A stretch of DNA of 12,344 bases from CALARM01 sp964431735 (GTDB lineage Bacteria; Vulcanimicrobiota; SpSt-956; JAKJGF01), in the NCBI GenBank assembly GCA_964431735.1, contig CAYSLJ010000196.1, positions 1 through 12,344 on the forward strand, written 5' to 3'. Shown piece by piece: positions 5,931-12,344 of the stretch. Within the stretch, counting starts at the first letter, position 1. Every line of letters starts with the position of its first letter. The position numbers were made by a program, and so were the translations under genes. A model generated the notes under the pieces. It saw only the letters and a list, made by a program, of their open reading frames with translations. It was not told the DNA's origin and searched no databases.

Positions 5931-8768
5931 CTACTCTTTTTTATTATCTCCTTCCGAAGAAATTTTTTCTTCCGGTAAAGCTATTATAATTACATTATTC
6001 TTCTCATTGAGATATTTTATAGCTGCTCCTTTAACCTCTTCGGCTTTTATTCCGGAAATTAAATCCTTATTTTTAAGAGCTTTTTCACGATCATAATTAA
6101 AGAGATAACTTCCCTGAATTTCACCGATCCAGAAGGAATTTCTCTCAAGTCGCTCTTCATAATCTTTCAGAAGAATGGTTTTTGCCGAATCCAGTTCTTT
6201 CTCCGACGGGCCGTTCTTCTGTATATCTCTGATTTCTGCCATCATACATTCTGTAACCTCATCTACCTTATCAGGGTTACATCCGGCTCCGAGTTCAACT
6301 CTGCCATGGCCTTTAATGGTAAGAGGGGAGATATTTCCTGCCCATACGGCATATACAAGGCTTTTCTCTATTCTTATCTTATCCCAGTAACGCATATCGA
6401 GTATCTTGGCAAGAACTCTGAGAGGCACCACATCAGAATCGTTTTTCATACATCCCGGAAAGAGAACTGTCAGAAGACATCTGTTTTCCATACCTCTGTA
6501 AACCATACGTTTTGTATTGCCTTCAGGGAAATCTGCCCTGAAATATGTACAGGGCACAGAAGGTTTCTCACCTGCAGAAAGAGAACCGAAATATTTACAT
6601 ATAAGAGCAGTGGCCTCAACAGGGTCGAATGCGCCTGTAATTACAAGTTCACTGTTTGAAGGTACACAGGATAAGGTCTGAAACAGTTTCAGTTTTTCCC
6701 TGTCTCTATATCTGTCTACTTCCTCTTCAGTAGCAGTACCGGAAAGAGGATTACGGGGAAGAAGAATTTTATTTTCTGCTTCCTCCATAGCTCCTTCCTG
6801 GTACTGTGACATATATCTTATATTGTCCTGTACAAGTTTTATACCATAGGCTATTCCTTCTTCTCTGTAACCGGGACGAACCATATACTGATACATCCAC
6901 TGACAGAGTTTTTCTAGTTCGGCCTTTGCAGAACTTCCATGAATACCGTACAGAGTGCTTCCGCCTGTGGAAAAACGTATATTTGTACCTTTAAGTAATC
7001 TCTCTACTTCGAATTGACTAAGATCTTCAGTACCACCTTTTCCCCAGGCAATCTGGGCCACATCACACATACATGGAGTGTCAGGTTTTTCAAGAAGTTT
7101 ACCTCCTGCAGACACATAGCTTACATATACAGTATCTTTATCGAATTCAGTCGGTTTAAGAAAAACTGTAAGACCGTTTGAAAGTTTTAACTCTGTAATG
7201 CCAGGTTCTTTATATTCTTGAGTGGATACAATCTCAGACGGTTTTAATTTACTGTAATCATAGGAATAATTTATTTTTTCCAGTTTATAAGGAATACCAC
7301 CGCTTTTTATTACAGTATTTACAGATGACATTACCTGTTCTTCTGTTATCTTTTCCATATCGGCCGGTGGTCCTTCTATTATGACAGACATATTTACCGG
7401 TTCAAAAAGATATTTTATACGGGAGTTAATCTCTTCATCCGTTATTAAAGGAAGAAGTTTCTGTGCAAGTTCATAATCCTGTTCATAAGAGGTATATATA
7501 CTGTCATGCATAAGATCACTCATAATAGAACTGATATAAGAACCGGCCTCTCTGGTATCTTTCTCTTCCTTTGCCTTTCTCAAATTCTGAAGCATCTGTG
7601 ATTGTGCTTCATCTCTTTCCACATCAGTAAATCCATGGGTGCGAAATCCTTCTATATATTGCATCATAACATCAAGGGCCTTCATGGATTTTCCCGGATT
7701 AACTTCTGCGCTGAAGCCCGCTTCGGTAAGGGATCTGAGCCATCCTGATTTATAGCCTGACGCAGTGATAATAGGTGTATCAAGCTTATATTTTTCCAGT
7801 GAAAATCTCATATTTATCATCGTAAATAAGAGTCTGTCACAGAGATCTCTTTTATGATCTTCTATGGTTACTGTTTTTTCAGATTCTCTCAGGTAACTTA
7901 TAATGACAGATGTAGGTTTCAGTTCAGGGTCTGTTATAATCCCCGTATAGATTTCTTTATGTGGTTTAAAAGGTACGTATAAATCAGGTTTATCGGTTTT
8001 TGCCTGAGGAACAGGAGAAAATATAGTCTTTATTTTTTTTTCTATTTCTGAAGCCTTACAGTCTCCGACTACTACAATACTCATCAGGTCAGGTCTGTAC
8101 CAGGTAGAATAAAAATTTCTCAAATCTTCGTGAGAAAATTTTTCAATAGTTTCTTTTATGCCTATAGGTAACCTGTCAGGATAGAGAGAATCTTTAAAAA
8201 TAAGATTAATCCGTTTTTCCCATACCCTTTTATCCACATCGGAACCGAGGCGTAGTTCTTCCAGTATGACAGGCCTTTCCCTGTCTACCTGTTCTTTGAG
8301 TAAAAGCATATTAAAAGCATAATCAGAAAGGGCTATAATGGCTTTATCCAGATATTCTTCTTTCTCATTATTAACTTCAATCATATAGACAGTTCTGTCA
8401 AAAGCGGTATAGGCATTTATATCAGGTCCCATATCAGTACCTATACTTTCAAAATATTTAACAAGTTCTCCTGGAGGAAAATTTTTAGTGCCATCAAAGC
8501 CCATATGTTCCAGATAATGGGCTATACCTCTTTCTTTATTTGTTTCCTGCAAAGAGCCTGCTCTTACTGCAACCCAGGCAAGTATGCGGTTTTTCGGTTT
8601 TTTATGTTCCATTATATAATAATCGATACCATTATCCATTTTCCCTTTGAGAATATACTCGGGCCATGTAAGCGATTGTTTTAAATCGATCTTTTCCTGA
8701 GCAAATCCGCAGCTCATTACTATAACGAGAAATGTAATAAGAGCTATAATTTTCAGAGATTGCTTCAT
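5931..8768 (-). CDS. Secreted two-module M16 zinc metallopeptidase (PqqL/insulinase-like)
   Basis: A 945-residue peptidase expected to act outside the cytoplasm on peptides or small proteins. Residues 1-23 form a signal peptide: KQSLK, then a hydrophobic core, then VMSCGFA|Q. C20 could instead be an acylated cysteine in a poor lipobox. The active N-terminal module has the inverted zinc motif HYLEH (H84, E87, H88) followed by GFDGTKNFPPGEL. The third ligand is a glutamate in ERPVILEEL, by family alignment E171, with E164 seven residues earlier. The second half (from about 525, ELKLSNGLTVFLKP) is a second M16 module lacking HxxEH; it carries KIRIEKSLVYAVWAG (797-811), typical of the substrate-cradling half. 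The length matches PqqL-type fused M16 proteins. I start at the ATG at 8768 with GAAAGGA 8 nt upstream; the longer frame to 8831 is heptad read-through (RVTRHASR). It stands alone between aconitase and the divergent oxidoreductase. Confidence 0.92.
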   Translation of the reverse strand: MKQSLKIIALITFLVIVMSCGFAQEKIDLKQSLTWPEYILKGKMDNGIDYYIMEHKKPKNRILAWVAVRAGSLQETNKERGIAHYLEHMGFDGTKNFPPGELVKYFESIGTDMGPDINAYTAFDRTVYMIEVNNEKEEYLDKAIIALSDYAFNMLLLKEQVDRERPVILEELRLGSDVDKRVWEKRINLIFKDSLYPDRLPIGIKETIEKFSHEDLRNFYSTWYRPDLMSIVVVGDCKASEIEKKIKTIFSPVPQAKTDKPDLYVPFKPHKEIYTGIITDPELKPTSVIISYLRESEKTVTIEDHKRDLCDRLLFTMINMRFSLEKYKLDTPIITASGYKSGWLRSLTEAGFSAEVNPGKSMKALDVMMQYIEGFRTHGFTDVERDEAQSQMLQNLRKAKEEKDTREAGSYISSIMSDLMHDSIYTSYEQDYELAQKLLPLITDEEINSRIKYLFEPVNMSVIIEGPPADMEKITEEQVMSSVNTVIKSGGIPYKLEKINYSYDYSKLKPSEIVSTQEYKEPGITELKLSNGLTVFLKPTEFDKDTVYVSYVSAGGKLLEKPDTPCMCDVAQIAWGKGGTEDLSQFEVERLLKGTNIRFSTGGSTLYGIHGSSAKAELEKLCQWMYQYMVRPGYREEGIAYGIKLVQDNIRYMSQYQEGAMEEAENKILLPRNPLSGTATEEEVDRYRDREKLKLFQTLSCVPSNSELVITGAFDPVEATALICKYFGSLSAGEKPSVPCTYFRADFPEGNTKRMVYRGMENRCLLTVLFPGCMKNDSDVVPLRVLAKILDMRYWDKIRIEKSLVYAVWAGNISPLTIKGHGRVELGAGCNPDKVDEVTECMMAEIRDIQKNGPSEKELDSAKTILLKDYEERLERNSFWIGEIQGSYLFNYDREKALKNKDLISGIKAEEVKGAAIKYLNEKNNVIIIALPEEKISSEGDNKKE

Positions 8769-8776
8769 AATATCAT

Positions 8777-8783
8777 TCCTTTC
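8777..8783 (-). promoter_or_regulatory. Shine-Dalgarno fixing the peptidase start
   Basis: Minus-strand GAAAGGA lies 8 nt before the ATG at 8768, right where the signal peptide begins. Confidence 0.65.
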
Positions 8784-8790
8784 TTTTTTT

Positions 8791-8818
8791 CGTGATGCGT
8801 GACGCGTTACGCGTGACG
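8791..8818. repeat. CGCGTNA heptad array upstream of the peptidase
   Basis: CGTGA, TGCGTGA, CGCGTTA, CGCGTGA, CG on the plus strand. It begins 23 nt upstream of the peptidase start codon, the same distance as the array before aconitase. Confidence 0.85.
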
Positions 8819-8914
8819 GGAGGATAATCATAAAGAGTCACGAAATAATTTGTATATAAAATAATAACATAAAGAAAGAAAAAAAAATAGCTGTTATCGT
8901 CAGTTTAATAATAT

Positions 8915-8927
8915 CGTAATGCGTGAT
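8915..8927. repeat. Decayed or minimal heptad copy
   Basis: CGTAATGCGTGAT is two units with C-to-T changes relative to CGTAACGCGTGAC. It lies in the leader of the oxidoreductase gene. C-to-T decay of CG sites would explain the differences. Confidence 0.45.
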
Positions 8928-8948
8928 ATGCAAAAATATATTATTGAA

Positions 8949-8956
8949 AAAGGTGA
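8949..8956 (+). promoter_or_regulatory. Shine-Dalgarno fixing the oxidoreductase start
   Basis: AAAGGTGA lies 5 nt before the ATG at 8962. The alternative in-frame GTG at 8923 has no such site and falls inside the decayed heptad copy. Confidence 0.75.
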
Positions 8957-8961
8957 AGCAA

Positions 8962-10674
8962 ATGATAGAGCAGAATGAAAATCCTGATAATCCCATAAAT
9001 CCTGTAAATCCCTGTCTGGTCATATGCGGACAGGCAGGACAGGGTATACAGACCATAGAAGATATACTGAGCAGAGTAGCAAAAAACTCCGGTTACAATG
9101 TTTTCGCCACGAAAGAGTATATGTCCCGTATCAGAGGAGGTTTTAATTCCACAGAAATAAGAATTTCCGAAAAACCTGTAAAGGCTTATAGTGACATAAT
9201 AGATATTTTAATACCTATAGGGAATGATAATCTGGATCACCTTGAGAAAAAGGTAACAGAGAAAACACTCATAATAGGAGAAAAAATCTCTACAAAACAT
9301 AAATTTATTGAAGTACCTTTTGTAAAAATAGCATCGGAACTGGGAAATAAAATATACTCCAATGTGGTTGCCGCAGGTATGGCTGCCGGGATACTCAATA
9401 TAGAAGAAGATCTGATGTTTGATTATGTGAGAAAATATTTTTCAAAGTACGGGAAAGAAATAATAGAAAAAAATATAGAAGCAGCAGGGAAAGGCTATGA
9501 AATAGCCTCTACTGTAAATATAAAAATTTCTATAAAAAAAGATGAATTAATAAAAGACCACATTATAATGACAGGAACAGAAGCAGTAGCCCTTGGCTCT
9601 ATTGGAGGGGGATGTAATTTCATAAGTTCCTATCCCATGTCACCCGGAACAGGAGTACTTACGTTCCTCGCAAAACACTGTAAAGATTTCGGTATAATAG
9701 TTGAACAGGCAGAAGATGAAATAGGAGCGATAAATATGGCTGCAGGGGCATGGTGTGCCGGAGCCCGGGCTATGGTAACAACGTCTGGCGGAGGATTTGC
9801 CCTTATGGGTGAAGGACTGAGCCTTACAGGAATAATGGAAATTCCAATGGTTATTCATATTGCCCAGAGACCGGGGCCTGCTACTGGAGTTGCAACAAGA
9901 ACTCTTCAGGGAGATTTAGAATTAGCCCTTTATTCAGGCCATGGCGATTTCCCCAGGATTATCTTTTCCCCGACAGGAATAGAAGATGCCTTTTACCTGA
10001 GTGCCAGAGCCTTCAATATGGCAGATAAATATCAGGTTCCGGTTCTTATACTGACAGATCAATTTCTGGTAGATTCATATTATAATATTAATATAGATAA
10101 ATTAAGATTTTCTGACGTAAATATAAAAGATTATTTTATAGAAACAGACAGTAATTATAAAAGATATAAACTTACGGAAAACGGCATATCACCGAGAGGC
10201 ATCTTCGGACATGGTTCAGGTCTGGTATCATATGACAGTCATGAACATGATGAAGAAGGACATATTACAGAAGAATTCGACATAGCAGTTAAGATGCAGA
10301 ATAAAAGGATGAAAAAATTAGAAGTTATAGAAGAAGAAGTAATAGAACCTGAGTTAACCGGTTCTCAAAATTATGATATCCTTTTAATAGGCTGGGGTTC
10401 TACATGTGGAGTAATTAAAGAAGGTGTCGCCAGACTGAAAAGAGATGATATGGCTTTTCTATGTTTTAATCAAATCTATCCGTTACATAAAAAAACAGAA
10501 GAATATATAAAAAGAGCAAAAAAAGTTATAATAATCGAAAATAACCTTACAGGGCAGTTCGCTAAACTGATAAAACTCAATACAGGTATAGAGATAGAAC
10601 ATAAAATTTTAAAATATAACGGCCTTCCATTTTCTGTAGAAGAAATTGTAGAACAAATAAGGGGGATTATATGA
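8962..10674 (+). CDS. 2-oxoacid:acceptor oxidoreductase, fused gamma-alpha subunit (KorA/VorB type)
   Basis: A 570-residue subunit of a ferredoxin-dependent enzyme that oxidatively decarboxylates 2-oxoacids to acyl-CoA, or runs in reverse. The gamma domain spans about 18-190, opening with CGQAGQGIQTIEDILSRVA and containing MSRIRGGFNSTEIRIS (54-69). The alpha pyrimidine-binding domain follows, with GTEAVALGSIGGGCNFISSYP (205-225), VEQAEDEIGAINMAAGAWCAGARA (247-270), TTSGGGFALMGEGL (273-286) and AQRPGPATGVATRT (301-314). The C-terminal transketolase-like domain covers about 470-565 (ILLIGWGSTCGVIKEG). The acidic, histidine-rich SHEHDEEGH (426-434) is usual for this subfamily. Residues 8-18 are an NPx repeat (NPDNPINPVNPC). 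The TPP-binding beta subunit normally encoded next is absent here, and the chain lacks its own ferredoxin domain. The substrate, 2-oxoglutarate or another 2-oxoacid, is not determined. Divergent from the peptidase. Confidence 0.92.
   Translation: MIEQNENPDNPINPVNPCLVICGQAGQGIQTIEDILSRVAKNSGYNVFATKEYMSRIRGGFNSTEIRISEKPVKAYSDIIDILIPIGNDNLDHLEKKVTEKTLIIGEKISTKHKFIEVPFVKIASELGNKIYSNVVAAGMAAGILNIEEDLMFDYVRKYFSKYGKEIIEKNIEAAGKGYEIASTVNIKISIKKDELIKDHIIMTGTEAVALGSIGGGCNFISSYPMSPGTGVLTFLAKHCKDFGIIVEQAEDEIGAINMAAGAWCAGARAMVTTSGGGFALMGEGLSLTGIMEIPMVIHIAQRPGPATGVATRTLQGDLELALYSGHGDFPRIIFSPTGIEDAFYLSARAFNMADKYQVPVLILTDQFLVDSYYNINIDKLRFSDVNIKDYFIETDSNYKRYKLTENGISPRGIFGHGSGLVSYDSHEHDEEGHITEEFDIAVKMQNKRMKKLEVIEEEVIEPELTGSQNYDILLIGWGSTCGVIKEGVARLKRDDMAFLCFNQIYPLHKKTEEYIKRAKKVIIIENNLTGQFAKLIKLNTGIEIEHKILKYNGLPFSVEEIVEQIRGII
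8980..9015 (+). repeat. Coding 9-bp tandem repeat at the N-terminus of the oxidoreductase
   Basis: Four imperfect 9-bp units (AATCCTGAT, AATCCCATA, AATCCTGTA, AATCCCTGT) encode NPD NPI NPV NPC. The repeat keeps the reading frame and sits just ahead of the first conserved strand of the gamma domain. Confidence 0.75.
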
Positions 10675-10697
10675 GAAGAGTGAAAAATGAAAAGTGA
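10671..10697 (+). other. Overlapping ATGA mini-ORF, possible remnant of a beta-subunit start
   Basis: The oxidoreductase stop TGA (10672-10674) overlaps an ATG (10671-10673) that has AAGGGGG about 5 nt upstream. This is the classical arrangement for a translationally coupled next gene, where the beta subunit would be expected. The frame closes after 8 codons because the AGTGAAA heptad repeat begins at once. I do not claim that it makes a functional peptide. Confidence 0.35.
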
Positions 10698-10720
10698 AGA
10701 GTGAAGAGTAAGTGGTGAAA
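10679..10720. repeat. AGTGAAA heptad array
   Basis: Variants of AGTGAAA follow one another with a 7-bp step: AGTGAAA, AATGAAA, AGTGAAG, AGTGAAG, then degraded units. It lies in the gap between the convergent oxidoreductase and HD-GYP genes, next to a CGCGTNA array. The same unit recurs near the right end of the window. Confidence 0.7.
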
Positions 10721-10725
10721 CCAAC

Positions 10726-10746
10726 CGTGACGCGTTACGCGTTACG
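10726..10746. repeat. CGCGTNA heptad array
   Basis: CGTGA, CGCGTTA, CGCGTTA, CG. It follows directly on the AGTGAAA array and ends 17 nt before the HD-GYP stop. No intrinsic terminator is visible in this convergent gap. Confidence 0.85.
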
Positions 10747-10763
10747 ATTATAAGGCTAAAAAA

Positions 10764-11831
10764 TCATTCAAAAGACTTTATATTTGTCCCTTTAATTTTA
10801 AGTAACTGAGGTAAAATTTCTTTAAATGCTTTCACAACCTTCGGATCAAACTGTTTTTCGCTCTGTGATTCTATTTCAGCCAGAGCATCTTCGACAGACC
10901 ATGCCTTTTTATAGGGTCTGTCATGGGTAAGGGCATCAAATACATCTGCTACAGAAACGATTCTTCCTTCAACAGGTATTTCTTCTCCTTTTAAACCATA
11001 GGGATAACCACGTCCGCACCACTGTTCATGATGGGAAAGGGCAATAAGTTCCGCTATCTGCAGAAGTCTTGTCTTACCTCTTGAAAGCAGTTCCGCACCG
11101 GCTGTAGTATGGGTTTTTATAATATCAAATTCTTCCTTTGTAAGTCTGTCAGGTTTTAAGAGAATAGAATCAGGTATGGCAATCTTACCTACATCATGAA
11201 GTCTTGCGGCATGAAAAATAAGTTCAATCTGATCCTTTGGAAGACCGAGTTCCTTTGCCAGAAGAGCCGAACTCTGGGCAACACGCCATGTATGTTCCCC
11301 TGTAGCATCATCGCGATATTCTGCAGCCATAGCAAGACGGCCAAGAATCTCCAGATGTGCTTCTTCTAATTCATATGTTCTCGTAAGGACTTTTTGTTCC
11401 AGATAAATATTTTGATTTTTTAATTTTAACTGAAGAAAACGATTTTCCAGTAAATTCCTTATACGGAGAAGCACTTCGGTAGTATCGAAAGGCTTTGTGA
11501 GAAAATCTTTTGCACCGTTCCAGAGAGCTTTAAGCCTTGTTTCACTGGTTGCATCGGCAGTCAATACAAGTATGGGGAGATATTCATTATGAGGAATTAC
11601 CGATTTCAATTCCTCCATAAGTTGATATCCATCCATATAGGGCATAATTATGTCAAGAAGTATAAGATCCGGTTCAAATTCTTTACAGAATTCACACACA
11701 GTTCTCGGATCACTGATCATAAGCAACCTGGTGTAACCTGCCTTTTTAAGGAGTCTCCTTAACATACTCAGGTTACCTTCTTCATCGTCTATGATCATTA
11801 TTTTTGCATCAGGATATTCTACTTCCCACAT
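10764..11831 (-). CDS. Response regulator with HD-GYP cyclic-di-GMP phosphodiesterase output (RpfG-like)
   Basis: A 355-residue cytoplasmic protein that should hydrolyse cyclic di-GMP under phosphorylation control. The receiver domain covers 9-130 with acidic pair D15/D16, phospho-acceptor D60 (LLLD-type strand, LILLDIIMPYMDG), T91 and K113 (TKPF). A helical, probably coiled-coil linker covers about 130-165. The HD-GYP domain covers 165-345 with E171, H180, H212-D213 (ARLHDVGKIAIPD), H241, H267-H268 and the GYP triplet at 275-277 (GRGYPYG), followed by ADVFDALTHDRPYK. All metal-binding and signature residues are intact, so it is likely active. I choose the ATG at 11831 because AGGTGG lies 5 nt upstream; a GTG at 11858 is in frame but has no site and lies in a hairpin. 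It overlaps a 48-codon ORF and has a candidate promoter at 12042-12071. No cognate kinase is adjacent. Confidence 0.93.
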   Translation of the reverse strand: MWEVEYPDAKIMIIDDEEGNLSMLRRLLKKAGYTRLLMISDPRTVCEFCKEFEPDLILLDIIMPYMDGYQLMEELKSVIPHNEYLPILVLTADATSETRLKALWNGAKDFLTKPFDTTEVLLRIRNLLENRFLQLKLKNQNIYLEQKVLTRTYELEEAHLEILGRLAMAAEYRDDATGEHTWRVAQSSALLAKELGLPKDQIELIFHAARLHDVGKIAIPDSILLKPDRLTKEEFDIIKTHTTAGAELLSRGKTRLLQIAELIALSHHEQWCGRGYPYGLKGEEIPVEGRIVSVADVFDALTHDRPYKKAWSVEDALAEIESQSEKQFDPKVVKAFKEILPQLLKIKGTNIKSFE

Positions 11832-11955
11832 ATGTTCCACCTGTGAAATACCTGCCACGAGGCAGGATTTCCGCTTCCTCGATTAAGCTTAACCACCGCA
11901 TGAATTCATGGTATAAAGGCACAATCTCCGCAGGCGTTAATTCCCTCTGTTCCAT
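11809..11955 (-). CDS. Small overlapping ORF upstream of the HD-GYP gene, unknown function
   Basis: A 48-residue ORF that starts at the ATG at 11955 (MEQRELTPAEIVPLYHEF...) and ends 23 nt inside the HD-GYP gene in another frame. The composition looks coding: amphipathic helix-like LTPAEIVPLYHEFMRWLSLIEE, then a basic, glycine-rich tail. It is about 46% G+C by my count, above the surrounding gene-free DNA. The HD-GYP Shine-Dalgarno and start lie inside it, which fits translational coupling. Its own Shine-Dalgarno is weak. I recognise no family. It could be a leader peptide, a small partner protein, or an N-terminal piece cut off by a frameshift. Confidence 0.42.
   Translation of the reverse strand: MEQRELTPAEIVPLYHEFMRWLSLIEEAEILPRGRYFTGGTYVGSRIS
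11837..11842 (-). promoter_or_regulatory. Shine-Dalgarno fixing the HD-GYP start
   Basis: Minus-strand AGGTGG lies 5 nt before the ATG at 11831 and decides this start over the upstream GTG at 11858. Confidence 0.65.
11851..11866. promoter_or_regulatory. Leader hairpin just upstream of the HD-GYP ribosome-binding site
   Basis: CCTGCC and GGCAGG form a perfect 6-bp GC-rich stem with a 4-nt loop, 8 nt before the Shine-Dalgarno on the minus strand and inside the small ORF. Ribosomes translating the small ORF would open it, so it could gate HD-GYP translation. There is no T-run, so it is not a terminator. Confidence 0.4.
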
Positions 11956-12041
11956 AGGTAATGGTTTACTAATTTAACTATATATCTAATTTCTATATCT
12001 TCTTTATAATTACATATAGTCATAGGAAATATCGATAACAT

Positions 12042-12071
12042 AGTATAACAGATATATGAGAAAACAATCAA
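12042..12071 (-). promoter_or_regulatory. Sigma-70-type promoter for the small ORF and HD-GYP regulator
   Basis: On the minus strand TTGATT (12066-12071) and TATACT (12042-12047) are 18 bp apart, with an extended -10 reading TGTTATACT. A transcript would start near 12035 and give a leader of about 80 nt before the small ORF. Confidence 0.45.
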
Positions 12072-12074
12072 GTA

Positions 12075-12095
12075 TTTTACATTACACATGTAAAA
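12075..12095. promoter_or_regulatory. AT-rich inverted repeat next to the HD-GYP promoter
   Basis: TTTTACAT (12075-12082) and ATGTAAAA (12088-12095) are perfect inverted half-sites 5 bp apart, beginning 4 bp upstream of the proposed -35. The layout would suit a dimeric regulator site, but AT-rich palindromes arise easily in this DNA. Confidence 0.25.
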
Positions 12096-12169
12096 AATGA
12101 TAGCGTTTTTCACGACAGGTAATTTCATTTTTACTGGAAATTGCACTTAATTTTGTAAATCTATTAATT

Positions 12170-12231
12170 AGTGAATAGTGAGTAGTGAAAAGTAACTAAA
12201 ATTTAATTTTTTTCACTTTTCACTTTTCACT
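12170..12231. repeat. AGTGAAA heptad repeat in inverted arrangement
   Basis: AGTGAAT, AGTGAGT, AGTGAAA (12170-12190) run with a 7-bp step, and the opposite strand of the same unit (CTTTTCA steps) fills 12212-12231. AGTGAAAAGT (12184-12193) pairs exactly with ACTTTTCACT (12215-12224) around a 21-nt AT-rich loop. Apart from this repeat, the promoter and the inverted repeat above, I see nothing in 11956-12344; 12240-12344 holds no recognisable feature. Confidence 0.65.
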
Positions 12232-12344
12232 CTGAATATTCTGTGATAAATTTCTTTTTCCATTGTATATAAAATCACATAGCATTTTTGGTAGTCCTAA
12301 AGAGATAGTGGTAAAATTAATATTTACCTATAAACCATAGAATC

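Noticed and set aside
6175..6994. Open plus-strand frames opposite the M16 peptidase
   Set aside because: Antisense shadows of an intact peptidase gene without ribosome-binding sites or recognisable motifs.
8838..9056. 72-codon minus-strand frame across the oxidoreductase start
   Set aside because: It is antisense to the NPx repeat and conserved gamma domain; its cysteine/proline-rich start is just the complement of those repeats.
45..10746. CRISPR array interpretation of the ACGCGT repeats
   Set aside because: The units are contiguous 7-mers without spacers, blocks are scattered, and no cas gene is present.
11937..12146. 69-codon minus-strand frame near the right end
   Set aside because: Its composition is that of AT-rich gene-free DNA, it overlaps the proposed promoter and the more convincing small ORF, and it shows no motif.

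Overview
The window is low-G+C bacterial DNA whose gene-free stretches carry many short repeats. It looks like an anaerobic or facultative, two-membraned (Gram-negative-type) bacterium. The evidence is a secreted M16 metallopeptidase, a SanA/DUF218 envelope protein, and a ferredoxin-type 2-oxoacid oxidoreductase subunit next to aconitase. I cannot place the species from sequence alone. The density of heptanucleotide repeats suggests a repeat-rich uncultured lineage, but that is inference.

Layout. 1-534 has no gene: it holds a ~245 bp nested palindrome and a promoter for a small soluble histidine kinase (535-1269). 1270-1530 holds a tandem ~90 bp repeat element that ends right at the Shine-Dalgarno of a family 2 glycosyltransferase (1531-2235). 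A SanA/YdcF-type membrane protein (2268-2933) follows. A perfect 16-bp hairpin (2997-3032) separates this plus-strand pair from the minus-strand aconitase (3058-5709). Upstream of aconitase lie a heptad array and a ~100 bp palindrome, then a minus-strand two-module M16 peptidase (5931-8768). Divergent from it is a fused gamma-alpha 2-oxoacid:acceptor oxidoreductase subunit (8962-10674), which has no beta subunit beside it. Convergent to that is a receiver-HD-GYP response regulator (10764-11831), preceded by an overlapping 48-codon ORF and its own promoter. 11956-12344 has no gene and holds a second heptad repeat family.

How the genes relate. Aconitase and the 2-oxoacid oxidoreductase both fit TCA-cycle-type carbon metabolism (citrate to isocitrate; 2-oxoglutarate or pyruvate with ferredoxin). 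The glycosyltransferase and SanA-like protein suggest cell-envelope work. The kinase at one end and the c-di-GMP phosphodiesterase regulator at the other are both orphan signalling proteins with the same extended -10 sequence (TGTTATACT), so they could be co-expressed; a functional pairing is only a guess.

The most striking signal is between the genes. CGCGTNA heptads occur in tandem in six clear blocks, plus one short or decayed copy beside the peptidase/oxidoreductase promoter region and one inside the right arm of the first palindrome. A second heptad family (AGTGAAA) occurs twice. The CGCGTNA arrays sit just upstream of ribosome-binding sites or inside palindromic elements. When read through in frame they produce false N-terminal extensions on aconitase and the peptidase.
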